A stretch of 64,000 nucleotides of DNA from Globodera rostochiensis. Taxonomy: Eukaryota > Nematoda > Chromadorea > Rhabditida > Heteroderidae. Made by a program: the position numbers and the translations under genes. The DNA lies in NCBI GenBank assembly GCA_018350325.1, contig JAEVLN010000008.1, positions 2,680,031 through 2,744,030 of the forward strand, read 5' to 3'. Under the pieces are notes generated by a model that made no database searches, was not told the origin of the DNA, and saw nothing but the letters and a program-made list of their open reading frames with translations. Of this stretch, positions 19,897 to 30,028 are shown piece by piece (the stretch's first letter is position 1; each line of letters begins with the position of its first letter).

Positions 19897-20909
19897 TCAG
19901 CTCGTCCGAACGAATCGCTCTTCTTCCCCTTCCTCCTCCTCCTCCAAATAGTCCTCCTCCCCCTCCCGTCCCCTCTCGACCATCGTCGTCCTCAAAAGGG
20001 CACCGATCTCCGGGTCGGATGCCACGTCAATTGGCCTCTTTCCCTGTCGATTCCTCACGTGGACATTCGCACCCGCCTCAACCAGCAAATGTACACAGTC
20101 CAACCGACGTTTGACGCTGGCCGCGTGGAGGGGAGAATCGCCCAATTTGTTCTAAAAATGGAGAAAAAAATGTGACAATTTTCGTTCCATTGGACGGTGG
20201 GGGAAAACAACTTGGGCCATTAATGCGACATTCGGCACGGATAGTAAATGCTTCAAAATGCGGGTGTGCCCGGCATAAGCGGCCCAATGTAAAGCGGTGG
20301 AGCCGGACCTATCCAATGCATTGACTGACACCTGAAATTGGAGGGGGGGGGGCACTCACTGATCAATACCAAAGAGCAAGAAACCAAACGAAGACACAAA
20401 ACTTTGATGTATTTGGAACAGAGACCCTTTTTATTTTTTAAACAAATTTTTAAAATCCCTTTTTGGTGCTGTGACACACATCCAACCCTTTCCCCTTTCA
20501 TGCGCACTTTGTTGTCCAAACATTCCCCCAAAAAGCCAAAATCGCCCGTCCTCGCCGCTTCGTGCAACGGAAATTCGATGAGTTCCAGGTGTTGCCCCAC
20601 TAAACATTTTGCAATTCTTTGCAAGTTTCTCGGACTTTTGTCACCGCTTTCCATCGGAATGAATCCGCCGGCGCCCCCCTCCGCGCACTTCGCCTTGCAA
20701 AACTCGGCGCCCTCCACGGCCTCCTTCACATAGACAACGGCGTCTTCACACAATTTCAGTTCATCTGCCTGAAGAATGGAGGCCAGAGAGTATAATAATT
20801 GGTAATTGGCACGCCAAACGATTGCCTTTGTCGGAATGAACTCTTTGACGACGCGGTACACGCGGACACGCCCCGGCTTAGCAATTGGCGGGGGCGGTGG
20901 CCCATCCAT
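19897..20909 (-). CDS. OSTF1: osteoclast-stimulating factor 1-like SH3/ankyrin protein
   Basis: Small cytoplasmic adaptor with the vertebrate OSTF1 architecture. From the ATG at 20909: a Pro-rich start, an SH3-like segment ([14 protein letters not shown], then [17 protein letters not shown] and GGFIP), the linker [20 protein letters not shown] matching the OSTF1 linker/ankyrin-1, an exon near 20200-20345 with [20 protein letters not shown], a last exon with [20 protein letters not shown], and an acidic C-terminus ([12 protein letters not shown]) like the DYLDDEDSD end of OSTF1. The SH3 ligand-binding Trp is not present at its expected place. A 57-nt segment in the SH3 (20769-20825) looks like a GC-AG intron that would stay in frame if retained. 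Confidence 0.88.
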
Positions 20910-21473
20910 CGAAAATGTTCCAAACACAGCGAAATTACTCAAAAATGTATGTGCAATAACAAAGTCACAAAGAGACAGTTTTCTTCAATATAACATTTTG
21001 TTTTAACTTCAAATTGATTATAAATTAAATGGTAATATAATTCCTCTCCGCCTCGGAACCAATTTTTCAAATCTTTAAAAGTAATTTTAATGTCTTAATT
21101 CTTTGTGTGCGGTGTCAACGTGTAGTAATTAAAGTATAAAGAACGGTCTCAGTCTTTTTTTCAACACAAATTTCCGATAATTTCAAGGCAGAGGGGAAAG
21201 CTTCCCAATAAATGCATTAACATTACGAAAAAAACAAAACTTTATTTTACATGAGAAATCGTAAGGTAAAAAACAAAGGATTTTTGTGAGCGAAAATGAC
21301 AAACCATGCCTGAGGGTGGAAGGATCGATCGAGAATCTCGATAAGATCTTCTTGATCGATCCGGGCTCTAATTGAAGCGGGAAAGAAAACAAATCCTTCC
21401 TAATCTCTAATACGATTTATTGTGTTCTCATCCCCAATATCAAACCCCGGGCCGCGGTGTTGGAGAAGAATGA
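20910..21473. other. intergenic; contains one strong inverted repeat
   Basis: AT-rich spacer between the OSTF1-like start and the BORCS5 stop. Positions 21322-21362 form a near-perfect hairpin (arms GGATCGATCGAGAA and TTCTTGATCGATCC, one mismatch, 13-nt loop). No gene is visible. Confidence 0.5.
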
Positions 21474-22507
21474 CTATTTCCCGGTGTTGAGCCTTCGGCC
21501 GGCCGTCTGTTGGTCCGTCACTTTGTCCACGACACGCGTCTCGCTCACTTTCCTCGGCTCCCTTTCGGACGTCCGCCTGTCCGCCGTTGCCGATAAACGA
21601 CTGCCGTTGTTCAACGACAGCGTTTCGGTCAATTTTTTCCTCGTCAAAATTGGTGTAAAGGCAATTTGAAGGGAAGGCAGCCGATCATCGAATGACAAAA
21701 GTTGGTTAAGCGAATCGGCGGCACGGGTCAAATCATTAAGGGAAACCTTTGAATTTGGCATTTTAAACTTCGAATGTAAAAATTGAAACCTGAATGGATT
21801 CTAATTGATCCGCAAGGGAACCGACCCTCTTCAACTCGCTGTTCAATGATTCCAACCTTTTTGTGGCTGTCGTTGTCTTTTTGAGCAGTGATGAAATCAA
21901 TTGATCAACCTAAAATAGGTTAGTTTAAAATATATTAAATTGAGCAACATTTTTAATTTTCGATTAGCACCTCAACAATTCGGGAAAACATCCGACCCTG
22001 TTCGGTAGCCACCGTTTGAGCACATAGCCTAAAATGGTGTTGAAGACGTTGCAAAAAGTTGAGGATGTTTTTGCTGTCGATTTTTTGGTGCACTTCTGGA
22101 AGGTCTCTATGACCGGGAAGAACACCTCGCAGTAAGGGAAGGAAGTGAGGAATCTCCTAATTTAAAAAAACTAAAATGAATTAAAATATTACCAGACCTT
22201 TATCCTCTTTAGGTCTGGGTCTTTGCTTGGGTCAACCAACGACGACGAGCTCGCGCCTTCATTGACCACAACAATGCTGCTAATCATCGTGCTTTTTGTC
22301 GAATTTCCTAAATTAACCATTGATCAGGGAATCAGATCACTTCAATCTCAAAAAAGCCAAAACAAACTTACGTTTTTTAGCGAGGAACGAAAAGGAAGAG
22401 GGAATTCCAGTGGACGTGCTTGGAGGTGTTTGGTCGTCATCGTCTTCTGCTTTGTTCGAAGCACTGCCACCTCCAACAGCAAAAGGGCCGCTTTGCTCAT
22501 TGCCCAT
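21474..22507 (-). CDS. sam-4: BORC complex subunit 5 / SAM-4 (myrlysin)
   Basis: Subunit of BORC, which recruits Arl8 to lysosomes and synaptic vesicle precursors. The ATG at 22507 opens with MGNEQSGPF, a good N-myristoylation signal that matches the MGSEQS start of human BORCS5; this decides the start over an overlapping ATG in another frame. The next exon near 22215-22305 gives SSIVVVNEGASSSSLVDP and DPDLKRIK, then EIPHFLPLLRGVLPG and KIDSKNILNFLQRLQHHF in the exon at about 21970-22160, a coiled-coil exon at about 21795-21908 (VDQLISSLLKKTTTATKRL) and the last exon with SLNDLTRAADSLNQLLSFDD. Segment order matches BORCS5 throughout. The C-terminus is longer and unconserved. It is divergent from the BED/GFRP gene, with 286 bp between the starts. 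Confidence 0.9.
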
Positions 22508-22780
22508 TTAACCAAAAGTAATTTTTGTCGGCTACCAATCCATTTTAAAGGAATTGCTTTATGTATCAGTGTAAAAACAACGGCGTGGAGGTGTAATTGT
22601 AATGTGAAGTGAGTGAACGTTCTGAAAAAGTGTTCAAGTTTTTGAAATTATCTAAGTAACATTTCGCCAATGTTTCAATTCTTTTCGCTTTCCCTCCCAA
22701 CTCACCGCACAAATCAACCAATAATAAAACCGTTTTATTTTATTTGCATCCGATCAAATTGCTAACAGCCATCTTTTTCA

Positions 22781-22788
22781 TTGTTTAG
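22781..22788 (+). promoter_or_regulatory. candidate spliced-leader acceptor
   Basis: TTGTTTAG lies 5 nt upstream of the ATG at 22794, after a T-rich stretch. With no in-frame exon upstream it fits an outron 3' splice site. Confidence 0.45.
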
Positions 22789-22793
22789 GCGCC

Positions 22794-23700
22794 ATGTCAG
22801 AGCCAAGCAGTAGCAACCATAACCATACCCACAATAGCAGTGTCAGTAACGGCAACAAAGATCGCATGAACCAATCTCAAATTTGGAAATGTTTTGAAAA
22901 AATGACTGATTATGAGGCGGCAAAGTGTCGTCTGTGCACTTCCATGCTCTCTTTTAAAAGAGCTTCAACCAAAGGACTTTGGGACCATTTGAAGTGCAAA
23001 CATAAGCCGGAATATCTCGTGTTGAAACAAAACGAAGAATTGCTCGCTCCGTCCAACCCTGACGAATTTAAGGCGCCAAAAATAAAGGTTAGTCATTTAA
23101 TAATTTAAAATTTGAAATTATCGAGTCAAAATATTAAAGAAAAAGAAGTTAGAACCCAAAAACGATATTTGTGCGGACAACGATAACTCGCTGGTCTCCG
23201 GGGTGGACACTCCTCAAACAGAACTTATCCGAGTTCGAATACAATCGAATGAAAATCGTGCAGATGCAGCACCAATGAATGGGGGAGCAGGTTTAAATTT
23301 TTTTTTCTCTTGAGTATTGCCAGTAAATTACAGATTTTTGTGTAATAAAGATTTTTACCCTCAAGAACGGATGGGGTCCATCGACAGCCAGCCGTGTACC
23401 AGTGTGATGGTGAACCACATCCTCGTCTGGAGCTCCATTTGCAGCCAATCCGCTCAGTCAACCTTCATTATGTGCAGTCTGCTTGATGGGGATCACCACC
23501 ACTTCGGTACCAAATCAGGTGCCTCTGCTACACTCACTTACGTGCTGCAAAAGCTGGGCGTTAAACCCGAGCCTTCCGGCTGTTTTTCGACGACATGTCC
23601 GGTCAATTTGGTTTTGGACGAACTGTCCGGGTTGGGCTACAGAGCGATTGGCATGGTCAACAAAAGGGCGGATGAAGTGTTGTGGACACTTGCAAAATGA
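22794..23700 (+). CDS. BED zinc finger protein with C-terminal GFRP-like domain (predicted fusion)
   Basis: Exon 1 (22794-23087) encodes a BED finger: IWKCFEKMTDYEAAKCRLC followed by LWDHLKCKHKPEY (CxxC...HxxxxH pattern). It ends AAAATAAAG/GTTAGT in phase 0. A middle exon (about 23144-23289) starts KKKLEPKNDICADNDNS and ends GGAG in phase 1 before GTTTAA. The last exon starts after ACCCTCAAG at 23366 and stays open to the TGA at 23700; it encodes a GTP cyclohydrolase I feedback regulatory protein-like domain (NHILVWSSI, LTYVLQKLGVKPE, NLVLDELSGLGYRAIGM, DEVLWTLAK), aligning end to end with the 84-residue GFRP fold including the WTL.K terminus. All three phases agree, so I predict one protein. 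The alternative is two genes, with GFRP starting at an internal Met. Confidence 0.6.
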
Positions 23701-24071
23701 ATGATGTTCAACTTCCGCTGGGGTGGCGTGGTCAGTGCTGGCTTCAAATTTTGTGAGATTTGTAAATATGACTTTACCAAAGTGATTTCTGGGAATGAAC
23801 CCAGTCAAGAATAAAATTATCTACGGAAATCGCACTATTTATAAAGAAAATCAAATCTCCGAACCAGCAAAAATAAAAATTACATTTTGTTTTAATCGCT
23901 TGCATTTGTTTAAAGGAGTTTTAAATTTGTGTTTAACACCAAATATTTTATATAAACAGTTTCTCGTTTCACTTTGTCACTTATCTAAAACAATCGGTTT
24001 GATGAATTAACAAATTGTTTTTTTGTATCAAATGTCACAATTTATTAATTTTAAAATAAATAATAAATTTG
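23701..24071. other. tail-to-tail intergenic
   Basis: AT-rich 3' flank shared by the GFRP-containing gene and GLDC. AATAAAA occurs near 23811 and 23873. No gene seen. Confidence 0.5.
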
Positions 24072-27000
24072 TTAGTTTTCGTCTCCAATGACCGAGGGGC
24101 ATGTACAGAAAGGATTTCGATCGCCAAATGAATCGTCAACTCGGCCAACGGTCGGCCACACTTTTCGAGACGTATAACACCACGGCTTTGGCCATCCGGC
24201 CTGCTCCCGCGAGTAGGGCCGATCCCAAACGGAGGCGGCCAGCACGGACAGTGTGTGCGGGGCATTCTTTAAAAGCGGCACTTTTAATGACTTCTTCCCG
24301 TTTAAATTGGTGTTTGTTGGGTTGTCGATAGTCACCTTGAACAAGTCGAGGTGCAGTTCGCCTCTGCCAATGTCCTCTATTTCTTCTCTGATGGCAATCA
24401 ACGCATCGCAATATCTGTCCATTTCCGCTTTGTCTTCACTTTCTGTCGGCTCGAGCATAAGGCAATCATGCAATGGCCTACAAACATTAGTTAAGAGCAT
24501 GGCTTACAAATTAGGGGGAAATGCCATCAACGAGTTGCCTAATTGTTTAATTATAACACTCACTAACCAGTGCATTGTCGGTGAATGAAAACTGAAAAAA
24601 ACCAATAAATTAATTTAATTATAAAAATATACCCGAAGTCCATCAATCGCTTAGCTGAGAAATTATGGTTAAAAAAATTACATATTTTTAATTTTCGAAT
24701 TTACCAATGTCCACAACTTCGATGCCCGCCATCTTAAACGGTTTACAATCGATGATGAACTGAAAAGAATGGAAATTTGTTGCATTTAAAGGGGTGGAGT
24801 CGGCTGGCCAATAGTTAATTTAGCAGGCCAACTTCGTGCGCATTCATCCCCTGCTCGTCTCTGTAGACCACACGATAACCGCCCTCTTCCAATCGTTTGG
24901 CCATGTAATTCGCGTTCAGAATCGCCATTTGGCTGGCGGTACGCAGACCCGCGGCGCCCATCCTTGAAAAATAGGGAATTTGTGGGTTTTTGCATCTTCT
25001 GAAGGCTTTAATGGATTGGATGGATGGCAATTACTGTAGAATGAGACCGTTAGAGATTAGGCTTCAAAATTGATTCTTTTTTTGTGTAAAGGACTCACAA
25101 TCTGATGTAAGTCCATGTGATGGGAAGAATGCTAAACATCAAAGTGATTGCGGAGATTGCGGTCCGTTGCTAATTCAAAGGGACCTGCTTGAGCCCCACG
25201 GCGAAGATGCGACACATAGCACTTTTTACATGAAAAGTAAAGTAATTATGGGTGGAGATAAAAGCGATTGATTCTCAATTAATTTTAATTTTTAAATAAT
25301 TATTTGACATTATTTTTTACCTCTTTCATTTTCTTTTCCTGCGACGCGAGGGAGCCGATCGCCGCGGATCGGCACAATTGGATGTCCGGGTAAGAAAGGG
25401 GCCAAGTGTGCCTTACTATTGTGGGTGAAAGGGGTGATTTGGAAGTGATCGGTACAACTTACACTCCGATCGGACCCATCCCCGGCCCGCCTCCCCCGTG
25501 GGGTATACAAAAAGTCTAAACAAATGTTTTGATGGGACAAAAGCGCTGTTTGTCACTTTGTGGAGATTGAAATGTGACACATCACTGCCATAATCACCCG
25601 GACGACATAGGCCAACTTGGGCGTTGAAATTAGCGCCGTCCAAATAAATTTGTCCTCCTAACGAAAAACGGGGTGAACTTTTGAAGAGAAACCCGCGCTC
25701 CAATCAAATAACCCACCAAATTCATGCACTTTATGACACACATCCAAAATGTTGGACTCGAACACTCCGTGGGTTGACTGAAAAGCTTTTTTTTTCAGTT
25801 TACTTCAGAAAAAAAGATTTTGCCAATCCAACCGGGTAAGTGATCATCGCACATGCCAACTCTTCCGCATGCTTTTCACACTGAAATTGATGATTTGTGT
25901 CGCTTCTCCTCCCTCCCCCCCCCCCGGGCGTACCTTAGCGGCAAGATCCTTGTAATTGATGTTCCCGTGTTTATCCGACTCCACCGGAACCACTCTAAAG
26001 TTGGCCATGTGCGCAGTGGCCGGATTTGTGCCGTGGGCAGAGACGGGAATCAAACATATCTTGGGGGGAAAATCCGGTCAAATATGTCGAGACTCGGACG
26101 TTGTTTTGTGTCATTTTCTTACTCTTCGGCGTGCTTCTCCCTTCGATTCAAAATATTTGCGGATGGCCAACAACCCGGCATATTCACCGTTTGATCCACT
26201 GAATCCGACGAGTGTTTATGTCTCATTAAATTGCATAATTTTGCCTATTCGGTTGGAGTGAAAAATTGTCGTAGCCGGTCAACTCGCACAACCACTTCTC
26301 CAAGTCGTTGAACACCTTAATGGAAGAAGTGTTCATTTCTAATTTTTGTTTAATATTTACAGACTTTTAAAATGCCCAATCTCATAATCCAAAATGCAAA
26401 TAAAAAGTTTACCTGAGCATAGCCTTGGGCTTGGTCTTGTGGAGCAAATGGATGGATATTGGCAAATTGTGGCCAAGTGACCTGCAAAAGTGGCAATAAT
26501 TCAAATGCCGGGCGGTGCCTACCGGACTTAGCTCGGCACTTGCGTTCAGTTTCATTGTGCACGAACCGAGGGGAATCTGCAGCAAATGTTGGGGGGGGGG
26601 ACAAATTTACACAAATTTATTAATGCGTTAGCCAACCATTGAATGGACCAAAGACAAATCTTTGTTCTCGAGACGCTTCATATATCTAATAAATAATGAA
26701 TATTTTAAAGTCATTAATTACTTCCAAATGCATCGTATAGTTTTGATGACCTGATCAGCTGTGTTTCGCTGTGATGGCTGTTGAAGACGGAGTGCGTTAG
26801 GAAGGGTGAACGACGCGCGTGGGGCGAATTGCCAATCAGAGGAGAAGCAATTTCGTTCAGAGAATGTTCAACTTCCTCCTGAAAGTCCAGAGTTACAGGC
26901 CCAGCCGCTTTAATGATCGATTGGTCAGTGATCAGTGATCACCCCCCCCCCCCCAAAGAATGCGATCAGCTTATCAGAGGCAATAAGCCAAATCATCCAA

Positions 27001-29391
27001 TTTTAAATGCCTTGGTGACGTGGATGTCGAACAAATAGAGCAAATCACGAAGATCGTCCACTAAAGCGGACGGAGCATTAGTGATTTAAAAAGTGATCAG
27101 AACGACCCCCCCCCCTCCTTCCCCTTCCCTTTACGTTACCGACTGTGGTTTCATCGATCGAAATGCCAACAAATCCGTCCTCAAAATAGCGCACCTTAAT
27201 TTTGCAAAAAGTGTGCCAATTCGTATTAATATGTAAATTAACGCACATTAATTTGTTGTTCCTCAGAACGAACTCGAAAATCAGCCAAATCTTTTGGTTT
27301 CGCTTTGATTGTGTCGAAAAAATCTTTGTGCACAACTTCAATTCCATTTGCTTTCATTTCTTAAAAATTTGGGACAATTTGCAATTTGTTTTGTTTCATA
27401 AAACGCTCCCTCACTCAAAGCTAAATAGGCAGCCGATTTATGAATGATTTTGGCGATTTGGACGAGCCGACGGGGGCCATGATAAACAGCGTACCTAAAT
27501 TATGTAAAATATTTAATCGAATAACGCGCCCATCGCAATTCGAGAATCCAAAACCGTCGAGACTTATTTAAGCCCCTCCGGCGATTCTGGAAGTCGCATT
27601 TAAAAAACAAACATTGCGGCGATATTAGCCGGCAGCACTTGCGCAGTGCAAATGTTTGAGGTTGCCTTGTCCCGTCGGATGTGCTGCTCGCGCGTCTGCA
27701 GGGTCACTCGGTAGGCCGCGTTTCCTTGCTGGTCCCTTAACGCAAAAAATTGGCCCAATAATAAAAGCCCTTTTTTCGGGAATTTATCCCTCCCCCCAGG
27801 GGATTCGTAAGGTACTCGCGCGCTTCACCTCGACACTCCGACAATGCGTCCGGGCAGTTGCCGTGCCAATGCCAAATCCTTAACGCAAATAAATGCCGCG
27901 TGGGGTCCTCCGTAGCCTAGCGGAAGACCAAAGCGTTGCGAACTGCCGACAGCAATGTCGGCGCCGAGGTCGCCGGGGGAACGGACGAGCGTCAGCGACA
28001 TAAGGTCGCAGACGAGAATGGTCAGAATCTGAAGGAAGATTCGGGAATGGATGTACATAAATAGAAGCAATGAAGACAGCCAAACATTTTGGTGATGGGC
28101 GGCCCGAATTAGACGTTCCAAATGATCGTACACTTGGCCTTCTGTATTCGGATACTGTACGATTAATGCGGCGACATCCGTCGACAAATCCGCCGCTTTG
28201 TTCAAAGGCGCCGACAAATTATGAATTGGCCGTAATTCTGCTCCAATTGGGTCACAGCGAGTGGCCATCACGGCAATATTTTGCGGGTGAAGCAGCGGGT
28301 CGTAGAGAATTGCTGTTTTTTTGGGGGGGTTTTGGGAGGTTTTTTTGGGGGGGGGGGGGTTTTGGGAGGTTTTTTGGGGGGGGGGGGGTTTTGGGAGGTT
28401 TTTTGAGGGGGGGGGGGGGGGGGGTCGTCATTGTTTTGTTTATTCTTTACTTTTCCGTTTGGTCGCCCGCAATGCCAAAAAGATGGCTTCTGCGCACGCT
28501 GTGCTCTCATCCAAAAGCTTCAATTTGGGGGAATTCAATTTTGATAATATATTTATTTATATGCTTTATCCGAATTTATTTCAATTGATTTATTTTTAGT
28601 GAAAAAACCCACGGAAGCATTTGCAAATGCCAACCCGCAGAGGTCGCCGACCATCGTTTGGAAGTTGATAAGAGACTCCAGGCGTCCCTGGGAAATCTCC
28701 GATTGGTACGGCGTATAGGGAGACGTCCTTCGGGGACGGGGATGGGTTTAGGCTTAAAAGCATCACAAAACCGACCATCCGGCATTTTGGAGCATATTTT
28801 TGATGATGGCCACAGGCACAATGCAATCTGCCAACGCGATTAATTGCCGTGCCAACAAAAAGGCGCTTACCGTAATAGCCCATCCCTTAACAAATAATCT
28901 GATAATTAGAAGAAGCTTTTACAATTCTTTAGATTATTGGGTGTAAAATAAAATAGGGTAAATTTATTTTTGTCTCCCCGCAAATTGTCGGGGACAAAAT
29001 TCCCCGCCGTGCCAACCGATGAATGTTCGATACGCTTTGTTCTTGGCGGCAATGGCGCGCAATTCGCTCAGTGTCCTCCATTCGTCCAGCCCTTTCTCGG
29101 GAAGGTCCAACTTTTTCCTCAATCGAATGCTTTCCGGCACATTTGTGTTGGTCAACTCGTCCAAATCCTTCCGAGAAAAGGTTTTTTTTGGGGGGGAGGG
29201 GCAAATGCACAAAAAAAGAAATGATTGCGTGCCTTAAATCCCAAATAGCTCAGCATCTTTTGCTTCTCCAGCTCTGAATGGGATTTTAAGCGCCGTTAAA
29301 GTCGAGAATTGTGCCAATTAACCCGAAGATCCGATGTGCCGGTCGGCGAAGCAATCGTAATTAAGCAGACGACACAAAATAAGCCGAACAT
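24072..29391 (-). CDS. GLDC: glycine dehydrogenase (decarboxylating), P-protein
   Basis: PLP-dependent subunit of the mitochondrial glycine cleavage system. Segments in order on the minus strand: [13 protein letters not shown] (29250), [16 protein letters not shown] and [10 protein letters not shown] (29100-29180), MGYYG (28877), [18 protein letters not shown] (28700), [17 protein letters not shown] (28480), [19 protein letters not shown] (28140), [19 protein letters not shown] (27930), [13 protein letters not shown] (27160), [20 protein letters not shown] (26440), [12 protein letters not shown] (26020), [20 protein letters not shown] (25600), VSHFNLHK then [18 protein letters not shown] (25480-25580, the Lys is the PLP ligand), [17 protein letters not shown] (25110-25222), [17 protein letters not shown] (24900), and the C-terminal WDRPYSREQ and [12 protein letters not shown]. 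All conserved blocks are present. The N-terminus ([15 protein letters not shown]) is hydrophobic rather than a typical transit peptide, so a different first exon is possible. Confidence 0.93.
28316..28427. repeat. G-tract/TTTTGGGAGGTTTT repeat in a GLDC intron
   Basis: About four units of G(8-12)-TTTTGGGAGGTTTTTT on the plus strand (C-rich on the transcribed strand). On the gene strand it begins about 30 nt after the donor of the exon encoding [11 protein letters not shown]-quadruplex potential is high on the plus strand. Confidence 0.85.
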
Positions 29392-30028
29392 TTTGGGGAC
29401 GTCCGACGAGCCGACAAATTCCCATTATTCACAATAAAAGCAAATGGAATTGGGAGAATTGCGATCGACGACTATTTACAAGCCAAATTTGTGTTCGTAA
29501 AAGATTGTTTGATAACTCCGGCGAGAAATAAACGATTTGAACATTGAACAAAATAGTGCAAATATTGGAATAGGTCAGACAAACAGACCGATCGTTGTTG
29601 ATAAAATTATAAAATTGAGCTTTTGGTGGGTTTGTCCGTCTGATAAATGATTATTAAGTGCACATTTTGAGGGGGGGGGCGGTCGATTACCCCCCAATTT
29701 ACCCCCCGCCCCCAACCGGCCGCCCAACTCGCCAAAGTGTACGGCCGTCCGTCCGTCCACCTCAGCACGCATTTTCAAATAGCAAATTGATCGGAGAGAG
29801 TTGGGGGGGGGAAGGGGGGAGGGGGATTGGGGGGAGGGGGGGGATTGGGGGGGAGGGGGGGGGGGGGATTGGGGGGGAGGGGGGGGGGAGGCGGCGGCGA
29901 CTGCACAAAAGAAGAAAAGGCAAAACAAAATATTTTCGATTTTATCACCAATCAATTCGCCCCTTCCGTCTGCAAAAGTGCATTAATAAATTCATTAATT
30001 AATTAATTACCCTATTTAATTCAACTAA
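29392..30028. promoter_or_regulatory. divergent intergenic region between GLDC and acyl-CoA ligase
   Basis: 637 bp between two outward-facing starts. It holds a G-rich block at 29803-29890 (GGGGGGATT and GGGAGGGGG units), a C-rich block near 29690-29725 and an AT-rich ATTAATTAATTA stretch at 29990-30010. It must contain both promoters; I cannot place TATA or initiator elements. Confidence 0.4.

Noticed and set aside
23515..23808. Minus-strand frame opposite the GFRP exon
   Set aside because: No domain and no splice context; it mirrors the conserved plus-strand GFRP sequence.
25076..25330. Apparent loss of the conserved SAAPWGSS motif in GLDC
   Set aside because: A short exon at about 25195-25222 on the minus strand encodes SSPWGSSS and splices to ILPITWTYI, so the motif is present.
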